A program made the position numbers and the translations under genes. Below are positions 58,490 to 64,000 of a stretch of 64,000 nt of DNA, in pieces. Every line of letters starts with the position of its first letter. Within the stretch, counting starts at the first letter, position 1. The notes under the pieces are model-generated. The model had not been told where the DNA came from. It ran no database searches and was given only the letters and a program-made list of their open reading frames with translations. This DNA comes from Bradyrhizobium sp. SRS-191 (GTDB taxonomy: Bacteria; Pseudomonadota; Alphaproteobacteria; Rhizobiales; Xanthobacteraceae), in NCBI RefSeq assembly GCF_024586915.1, contig NZ_JANBVS010000012.1:124001-188000 (forward strand), read 5' to 3'.

Positions 58490-58774
58490 ATGGGCGTCGA
58501 GAAGGCAACGAAAGTGAGCAGCGAATCGTTCGAAACATCTCCGCAGCCGGGCGTCGCCGAACGCGCGCTCGACACGGCAACCGACATGTCTCGCTCTCTC
58601 GGCGAGATGATGGGCACTCTGGGGGCGGCCGTTGACAGGCTGAGCCGGGCAGCCGACGAAGCGCGGCGGCCGGGCACGGCCCTGTCGACTTTGAGCGCGA
58701 TCACACGCGAGGCTCCGCTTGCCAGCCTGTCCGTCGCCTTCCTGTTTGGCGTAGCCGTCGCCCGGCGGCGCTGA
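58490..58774 (+). CDS. Small C-terminally anchored hypothetical protein
   Basis: 94 residues. Helical N-terminal part with no motif; a hydrophobic segment near the C-terminus (about 74-90, PLASLSVAFLFGVAVA) ends in basic RRR. Topology resembles the DUF883-like protein at 6836, without clear sequence identity. Divergent from arginase. Confidence 0.6.
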   Translation: MGVEKATKVSSESFETSPQPGVAERALDTATDMSRSLGEMMGTLGAAVDRLSRAADEARRPGTALSTLSAITREAPLASLSVAFLFGVAVARRR

Positions 58775-58780
58775 CGGCGA

Positions 58781-59938
58781 TCAAAACAACCGCGGCCCGC
58801 GTCGGTCGAGCTGCGACTCCCATGTCAGCAGCGTCGCCGCCACGACCATGATCGCGATGCCGGCGAGGCTGATCGCGAGTTGCATGGCAAAGCTGCTCGA
58901 CACGTCCGTCAGCATGACCTGGCCCAGGAAGGCCAGGAGCACGCCGAGGCAATACATCGACAGCGAGTTCTCACCGCACCTGATCATGGCCGTCATCAGC
59001 GGGCGCACCGGCCCCTTCCACTCCAACGGCGCCAGCCGCGAGACCACGAAGGCCAGCGACAGGAAATGCAGCAGCCGGACGGGAGCCAGATGGCTCTTAT
59101 AGATCGGATAGATCAGGTCGGTGATTGCATGCGGGATCAGGCTTTCGAGACTCTTGAATTCCCAGCTCAGCGCCATCAACAGGCTGAACGCGAGATAGGC
59201 GAGCGCGATCAGCAGCAGCGCCCGCGAATTCAGGATCGGTCGCAGGTGCGAGGCGCCGACATAGGCGTACCAGGCGCCGATCACGAGCAGGAACTGCCAC
59301 GCGAACGGATTGAAGTAGAGTTCACCGCTCGGCCAGGCCGGCACCTGCCAGCTGAACAGCTGGACCATCAGGTACAGCAGGAACGACAGGGCCAGCATCG
59401 ATGTTGCGCTGCGCATCATGAGCCAGATCACGACGGGAAAGCAGATGCGCAGGATGACGAAGGTCAACAGGATGTCGGTATTGACCGGAGCGAACTGCAA
59501 CAGCGCGACGTGGACCAGCGTGGGACCGGGCTCGCGGAAGAAGAAGCCCGTGTTGGTCTCGTCGACGAAACGGGTGCCGCCACCGACCACCCACACCAGC
59601 GCCGCATAGGCGAGCAGCAGCACCAGGAACGCCGCGTAGATCTCCCAGGCCCGCCGCAACACGCGCAGGACCGTGGTCGCCCAGCCCTGCGTCGCCAACG
59701 TGCCGCCATACGCCAGCATGCAGGTATAGCCGGAGACGAAGACGAACACCTCGGAGGTGTCGCTGAAGCCGTAGTTGCGCAAGGTCAGCCAGGCGAGCGA
59801 ATTGTCCGGCACATGATCGACGAAGATGAACCACAACGCCAAGCCGCGGCACGCATCGAGCCGAAGGTCGCGACCGCCGTTGCGATGTTGGACGTCGGCA
59901 CCTCCCGTCTGCGCCGGCGCAAGATCACTCCCCATCAC
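58781..59938 (-). CDS. OpgC-domain membrane protein
   Basis: 385 residues. RDLRLDACRGLALWFIFVDHVPDN is the typical OpgC/acyltransferase-type first helix. About ten membrane helices follow. OpgC adds succinyl groups to periplasmic glucans in E. coli; in rhizobia similar proteins modify cyclic glucans. It stops six bases from the small gene at 58774 (convergent). The long stretch 59939-60246 upstream holds no supported gene. Confidence 0.88.
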   Translation of the reverse strand: MMGSDLAPAQTGGADVQHRNGGRDLRLDACRGLALWFIFVDHVPDNSLAWLTLRNYGFSDTSEVFVFVSGYTCMLAYGGTLATQGWATTVLRVLRRAWEIYAAFLVLLLAYAALVWVVGGGTRFVDETNTGFFFREPGPTLVHVALLQFAPVNTDILLTFVILRICFPVVIWLMMRSATSMLALSFLLYLMVQLFSWQVPAWPSGELYFNPFAWQFLLVIGAWYAYVGASHLRPILNSRALLLIALAYLAFSLLMALSWEFKSLESLIPHAITDLIYPIYKSHLAPVRLLHFLSLAFVVSRLAPLEWKGPVRPLMTAMIRCGENSLSMYCLGVLLAFLGQVMLTDVSSSFAMQLAISLAGIAIMVVAATLLTWESQLDRRGPRLF

Positions 59939-60246
59939 CTTGAGCCTCGCCTTTCATGACCATGCAACATGAGGGGAGCCGCCCGCCGGCCGTAGGATGT
60001 TCCGCCCATTTTCACAAGTCCAACACGGTTGAGCTGTCAACGAAGTTCGCGGCACCCGTGTCTTTGCGACCGTCTGGAACCAACGAATGCACGGGAATTG
60101 CGAGCGGCAGCGGAACATTGTCGGGATAGTGGTGTTAACCAAATTACCGTCGCTCCGGTGGCAATTGTTCCAGTCCCGTAGTTGCCCGGATTGATTGTAG
60201 GTTGGTTAGACGTTGACTTGCAGTGGAAGTGTTAAAGGGGGGTTCC

Positions 60247-60495
60247 GTGATCCACCGAGGTGTCCAATATACGGTCGTCGCGACTGCTGAGCCGGACATT
60301 TGGGAATGGCGGTACGAGTTCGGCGACCAGGTCAAAACCGGACGCACCCAGACCAGGCTTGCAGCGCTGGCCGCCCGGCGCGTGAAGTCGAAGATCGATG
60401 CCGCGCTGCGCGCGAGCCAGACGAATTCGGTTCCCGCGGCGAGCGTGGCTGAGCGCATGGAGCTCGTGAAGGCGACCTCCCACGGTCTGACCTGA
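60247..60495 (+). CDS. Small hypothetical protein
   Basis: 82 residues from a GTG start with a GGGGGG ribosome-binding site. VIHRGVQYTVVATAEPDIWEWRY then FGDQVKTGRTQTRLAALAARRVKSKID is a pattern I associate with short uncharacterised rhizobial proteins. No catalytic feature. Confidence 0.65.
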   Translation: MIHRGVQYTVVATAEPDIWEWRYEFGDQVKTGRTQTRLAALAARRVKSKIDAALRASQTNSVPAASVAERMELVKATSHGLT

Positions 60496-60546
60496 GGCTC
60501 GCGTCCTCTCAAGCACGCCATCGGCAGAGAGAACCGTTCCGGGCTG

Positions 60547-60560
60547 TTGAGACAGATCAA
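60547..60560. promoter_or_regulatory. FNR/FixK box 8, far from the main island
   Basis: TTGAGACAGATCAA lies 33 bases upstream of the ATG at 60594 and has the same TTGAN-N4-ATCAA form as the boxes near 2-15 kb. Confidence 0.6.
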
Positions 60561-60593
60561 GGCTTTTGCGCCGTGATCCGTCATGGTCAGGCC

Positions 60594-60797
60594 ATGGAAA
60601 CTCTCGTTTTTCGCTGCTCCCAGACGGGATCGAACGTGCAGATCGGCTTGGCCGCGACGTCGCTTGCCGCCCAGGCCGATTGCTACGAGGCGGTCGCATG
60701 TCCAGCATGCGGGCGCCTGCACCTCGTCAATACGTGCACCGGGAAATTGCTGAGCGACAGGGAGGGCGCGCGATGTCCTACGTTGCAGACGAACTGA
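60594..60797 (+). CDS. Small zinc-ribbon-like protein
   Basis: 67 residues. Cysteines at about 8, 30, 35 and 38 (CPACGRLH is a typical knuckle) suggest a small metal-binding fold. The start at 60594 is the second Met of the frame. The FNR-type box upstream suggests low-oxygen expression. It overlaps the next small gene by 25 bases. Confidence 0.55.
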   Translation: METLVFRCSQTGSNVQIGLAATSLAAQADCYEAVACPACGRLHLVNTCTGKLLSDREGARCPTLQTN

Positions 60798-60907
60798 CGG
60801 CTGTCCCCTCGCCCCACCCGACTTTGCTGCACCGGCTCTTCAGCCTGTTGAAGTCGATCGTCAGCCGAATCGACCTGTCCCATTTTCCCAGGTCGTGCTG
60901 TAACTGA
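60773..60907 (+). CDS. Small hypothetical protein
   Basis: 44 residues with a good GGGAGGG site ahead of the ATG. It starts MSYVADELTAVPSPHPTLLH and ends SHFPRSCCN. No domain; may be co-translated with the zinc-ribbon-like gene. Confidence 0.4.
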   Translation: MSYVADELTAVPSPHPTLLHRLFSLLKSIVSRIDLSHFPRSCCN

Positions 60908-61063
60908 CGCCGCGGATCTCGGCAGCGCGGCCCCGCACCTTCACCGATACGCGACGAGAAAAGCATCTTCGTTGCGACAAATCACCCTGGAGCCTACCGT
61001 CGTCCCCCTCAGCGGCGGACGCCGGGCGCGCTCCCCGATACAGATACGCTCGGGAGTTCTTGG

Positions 61064-61378
61064 ATGCGCACTTCGATGATCAGAGCTTTGACGTTGGTGG
61101 CAGCAACTGCGGCCTCGACATCGGTGTGGGCCGCGGATGCGGATCATGGCGCCGACCTCGCCCGACGCTGGTGCGCCTCATGCCACCTCATCGAAGGAAC
61201 GCAGAAGCAGGCCAGCGCCGACGTTCCGTCCTTCGCGGAGATCGCGCGGAAGGCGGACTTCACCCCCGAGAAGGTCGCCTTCTTCCTGCTCGACCCGCAT
61301 CCCAAGATGCCAAGCTTCCCGCTCAACCGGCTGGAAGCAGCCGATATCGCCGCCTATATCGGCTCGCTGCGCAAGTAG
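61064..61378 (+). CDS. Small secreted mono-haem cytochrome c
   Basis: 104 residues. Signal peptide about 1-23 (ALTLVAATAASTSVWA), haem motif CASCH at 37-41 and a Met ligand in HPKMPSFPLN (near 82). Similar in size and layout to the cytochrome at 3313, but no FNR box is visible upstream. Electron carrier with unknown partner. Confidence 0.85.
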   Translation: MRTSMIRALTLVAATAASTSVWAADADHGADLARRWCASCHLIEGTQKQASADVPSFAEIARKADFTPEKVAFFLLDPHPKMPSFPLNRLEAADIAAYIGSLRK

Positions 61379-61470
61379 GCCGGAAAGCTGGCCGATGCGC
61401 GTATTGGCGGCCGGGCGGCCGCCGATCCCGCGTCATGTGGCCGTCGCACCGCAACGGCTCGAGTCCGGAC

Positions 61471-61824
61471 TCAGGTTTTGGGTTCGGTGGCCTTGCTCGC
61501 GGCAGACATGATGCTGCTCGTGATCGTCTTCATGTGCTCGCCCGCGTTGGTGAACTGGCTGCGCAGGAATTCGGACTGAATCCGCATCGCCTCCTCCAGC
61601 TCGGTCGCATGGACCAGCTTTCGCGCGTGTTCGAAGGCGGTCTTGATGTTCTGTTCGGTGAGGGTGAGCGCCTGCTTGGACATATCAGCGGCGGGTCCAG
61701 GAACCGTCGAGATCGATTTGCCGGCCGCGTCGAAGAACATCTCGAAGGCTCTTTCCGCCTGTGAGATGGTCTTTTCCGCGAGGTCGCGCAGTTCAGCGGG
61801 CACTTCCAGTTTGGTTTGGGTCAT
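61471..61824 (-). CDS. Phasin-family protein
   Basis: 117 residues from the ATG at 61824. Long amphipathic helices with phasin-like sequence: AEKTISQAERAFEMFFDAAGK, LTLTEQNIKTAFEHARKLVHA and ELEEAMRIQSEFLRSQFTN. Coats PHA granules and regulates their size; it would complement the PHA synthase at 13199. Confidence 0.82.
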   Translation of the reverse strand: MTQTKLEVPAELRDLAEKTISQAERAFEMFFDAAGKSISTVPGPAADMSKQALTLTEQNIKTAFEHARKLVHATELEEAMRIQSEFLRSQFTNAGEHMKTITSSIMSAASKATEPKT

Positions 61825-61913
61825 TGTTGCGTCCTCCACGACAGACCCAACTACCACATCAGGCCTGTGCCGTCGCGGTGCAAATGCACGGGGCAGACGC
61901 CGGACGGCGGCGG

Positions 61914-62222
61914 CTAGGAGGAAGGCGCCATGCGCTCGCGCGCGATCTGCAGCGAATACTCGATCGAGGCGAGGTGCCGATCAAAAACACCTCGCATCCG
62001 CTCATCGGTCACGAGCTCCGAAAGTTCGCGCGCGTGCTGCAGAGCAAGATCGAGCAGCAGCACCGTCCTTCGGAGATCGTCTCGCGCTCCGACAACACCG
62101 CGTCGCGGCGCCTCGAGCCGGCCAGCCCCTGTGGCCGCTACGACAACGGCCTCCTCGTGAGCCGTCGTGAGGCTTGCACGAAGCGAGAGGGCGCGCGGGC
62201 GAAAGGGAACGATGTTGGTCAT
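61914..62222 (-). CDS. Small hypothetical protein
   Basis: 102 residues. The basic N-terminus MTNIVPFRPRALSLRASL is followed by a helical C-terminal half (DDLRRTVLLLDLALQHARELSELV). It resembles short proteins beginning with NIVPFRPR that occur in rhizobia, without known function. Confidence 0.55.
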   Translation of the reverse strand: MTNIVPFRPRALSLRASLTTAHEEAVVVAATGAGRLEAPRRGVVGARDDLRRTVLLLDLALQHARELSELVTDERMRGVFDRHLASIEYSLQIARERMAPSS

Positions 62223-62413
62223 TGGCCTGTCCCCGCTGCTGCGGCGAACGGATCGGATTCAATTTTCGCTTTTATACACGCGGCATTTTACTGAAGCCTT
62301 AGATCGATCGCAGACGGCGTGGCCGCCGCGGCCCCAACGCGCGCAGCCGGATTAACCTGAAAGCAAAGCGAAACGCCCCGGCAACCACCGATTGCCGCGG
62401 CGCGACTCCGGCG

Positions 62414-63433
62414 TCACCCGGAAAAGCGGCGGCGATACTCCGAGGGCGACACACCGAGATGCCGCAGGAACGCACGCCGCATGCGCTCGTCGTCGCCGAA
62501 GCCCGCGCGCTTGGCCACTTCGACGACACTATCGATCTGGCGGCTTTCGAGCAGCAGCCTCGCCGTCTCGACCCTCAGCGCTTCCACGCCCTGAGCCGGC
62601 GTCATGCCGGTCCGGCTGGCATAGGTGCGCGCAAAGGTCCGTGGCGTCATGCCCGCTTTCGCAGCCAGCGCCTCCACCCGCAGATCGCTGGCGATGTTCT
62701 CGATGATCCAGGCGTGCAGCGCGCTGAAACGGCCTTCGACGTCGGAGGCTTGCGCCGCCAGCACGGTCGAGAACTGACTCTGTCCGCCCGGCCGCTTCAG
62801 GAACACGACGAGCCGCCGCGCCACGTCGAGCGCGATGGTGTGGCCGAAATCCTCTTCGATCATCGCCAGCGCCAGATCGATGCCGGCGCTGACGCCCGCG
62901 GATGACCACACGCGCCCGTCCTGCACGAAGATCGCGTCCGGCTCGACTGTCACGTTCGGGAAGCTGTCCTGCAGTCGGGGGCAGTAGCGCCAATGCGTCG
63001 CGGCCCGCTTGCCTTCGAGGGCCCCGATCCACGCGAGGGCGAACGCGCCGAGGCAGACCGAGGCAATGCGCCGGGCGCCGGGGAGCACCTCGCCGATCCA
63101 CTGCATCGCAATCTCGTCCTGCCGCAGCTTCCAGATGCCCGGTCCTCCGGGGATCAGCAGCGTGTCGACCTCCTGCGGGCTGATGGCGGACAGCGGCGCA
63201 GTGTCGATCATCAGGCCGACGTCGGTCGGCACCAGCCCGCCCTCCCGGGAGACGTAGGTCAACGCATAGCCGGGGCCCGGCAGATCGATCTCGCTGAGTT
63301 CGGCGAACACCTGAGCCGGACCGGAGACATCGAGCAGCGTCACGCCGGGGAAAGCAAAGATCGCCAGTCGCCGTTCGGCGCTGTCTCGCCGCATTGCAGC
63401 ACGTCGGGCGGAGTTGGCAGAATTCGAGGGCAT
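62414..63433 (-). CDS. GlxA-type transcriptional regulator (DJ-1/PfpI domain plus AraC HTH)
   Basis: 339 residues. The N-terminal DJ-1/PfpI-like domain (about 20-195, with LAIFAFPGVTLLDVSGPAQVF, VDTLLIPGGPG and RRIASVCLGAFALAWIG, where Cys marks the nucleophile elbow) is followed by a C-terminal AraC HTH pair (about 240-335, GMTPRTFARTYASRTGMTPAQ and KRAGFGDDERMRRAFLRHLGVSPSEYRRRF). It senses an unknown small molecule. The start may be Met15. Confidence 0.9.
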   Translation of the reverse strand: MPSNSANSARRAAMRRDSAERRLAIFAFPGVTLLDVSGPAQVFAELSEIDLPGPGYALTYVSREGGLVPTDVGLMIDTAPLSAISPQEVDTLLIPGGPGIWKLRQDEIAMQWIGEVLPGARRIASVCLGAFALAWIGALEGKRAATHWRYCPRLQDSFPNVTVEPDAIFVQDGRVWSSAGVSAGIDLALAMIEEDFGHTIALDVARRLVVFLKRPGGQSQFSTVLAAQASDVEGRFSALHAWIIENIASDLRVEALAAKAGMTPRTFARTYASRTGMTPAQGVEALRVETARLLLESRQIDSVVEVAKRAGFGDDERMRRAFLRHLGVSPSEYRRRFSG

Positions 63434-63497
63434 ATTGTCCTTTAAGCCATCGGATCGCGGCCTGTATAGCTCAACGTGCAGTGTTGGAGTTCACGCG

Positions 63498-64000
63498 ATG
63501 TCGCACAACCTGGACGGCCGCTATCCGACCGTCGCTTCGCCCTGGGACGACTACACCGTCTACAGCTTTCCCGACGCGTCTGAGATTGCCGAGTCCGATC
63601 GGCGACCGATCATGGATGCGATGAATTCGATCATTGCCATTAACTGGAAAGCAATCGAACCTCACTGGACTGCGGCCGCATCGCCATTCGACAGCAAATA
63701 CAGCCTTGTCCTGGTCTACGATCACATCGGACTGGTGGCCTTCTCCGTCTATCGCGTGATGACCATCGCACAGCGGCTGGCCATCTACCGCAGTGGGACC
63801 GAAGTGCTGCCCGCGCACCAGGGCCGTGGTCTGTATGGATTCTTCACATCGCAGATTCTCAAGCACCCCGGTTGTGCTGCGCGCAGCAGGGAAATTCTCT
63901 ACGGATGGCGCACGCGCAACCCGATCGTCTGGGCGGCCAACGCCAAGATCTGTGAGAAGGTCGCGCCCTCGCTGCTCGATGATGCGGCCGATCCCGAGTT
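63498..64000 (+). CDS. GNAT-like protein, 3' truncated by the window end
   Basis: The frame is open from the ATG at 63498 to the last base. A central VLPAHQGRGLYGFFTSQIL segment fits the acetyl-CoA loop of GNAT proteins, followed by WRTRNPIVWAANAKIC. Divergent from the GlxA-type regulator, so the regulator may control it. The rest lies outside the window. Confidence 0.65.
   Translation, partial: MSHNLDGRYPTVASPWDDYTVYSFPDASEIAESDRRPIMDAMNSIIAINWKAIEPHWTAAASPFDSKYSLVLVYDHIGLVAFSVYRVMTIAQRLAIYRSGTEVLPAHQGRGLYGFFTSQILKHPGCAARSREILYGWRTRNPIVWAANAKICEKVAPSLLDDAADPE

Overview
The window looks like a chromosome segment of a Bradyrhizobium-type alphaproteobacterium. It is GC-rich and carries FixK/FNR-type operator boxes, a fused Mla lipid-transport operon, PHA synthase with phasins, a TRAP solute-binding protein and an OpgC-type glucan modifier. 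The assignment rests on protein families and motif style only; there is no rRNA or tRNA to confirm it. Coordinates for starts are my best choice from ribosome-binding sites and overlaps.

Region 1 (1-17,700): a truncated TRAP transporter binding protein and a Crp-like regulator, then a compact low-oxygen island. An FNR/FixK-type regulator with four iron-sulphur cysteines (2460-3173) is surrounded by genes whose upstream regions carry TTGAN-N4-NTCAA palindromes. I count seven such boxes between 2,426 and 15,547, and an eighth at 60,547. Targets would be a 34-residue membrane peptide, a small cytochrome c, the MlaE-MlaF-MlaD operon, two small membrane-associated proteins, a PatZ-like acyl-CoA synthetase/acetyltransferase, a zinc alcohol dehydrogenase with a kinase fusion, a phasin/PHA synthase pair and a CBS-BON protein. 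Two divergent intergenic regions hold one box per direction.

Region 2 (about 17,800-48,500): a podovirus-like prophage read almost wholly on the minus strand. From the packaging end: TerS (48376), TerL (44972), portal, DUF5309/SU10-like capsid (33004), adaptor, stabilisation/hub-like protein, a polyglycine tail fibre, a virion lysozyme, an ejection-like protein, a tail-collar fibre, endolysin and small membrane lysis proteins. No integrase, repressor or replication gene is visible. The striking feature is that the packaging/head block (33,400-48,100) is stuffed with cargo cassettes. Several follow one pattern: a small membrane or periplasmic protein, then a protein with an N-terminal toxin-like enzyme domain (papain fold, lytic transglycosylase, DUF6973-like) and a long Pro/Gly-rich C-terminal tail with recurring short motifs. 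Cassettes sit between TerS and TerL, between TerL and portal, inside the portal gene (splitting it into 40399-40983 and 35516-37177), and between portal and capsid. Scrambled pieces of terL, terS, portal and toxin tail lie between cassettes, suggesting that cargo accumulated by tandem duplication and unequal recombination. One toxin survives only as a remnant and one immunity-like gene appears frameshifted. This looks like a phage or phage-derived particle carrying antibacterial effector/immunity pairs, possibly a poorly described system.

Region 3 (48,500-64,000): three similar short repeat units (one at 33,317 inside the prophage, two at 48,711-48,969) combine a TTGACA promoter-like element with a hairpin terminator and may encode small RNAs. 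Ordinary chromosomal genes follow: an outer-membrane protein, a very large hybrid histidine kinase, an NRAMP-like transporter, NAD-type malic enzyme, arginase, OpgC, several small proteins, a second small cytochrome c, a phasin, a GlxA/AraC regulator and a truncated GNAT-like protein.
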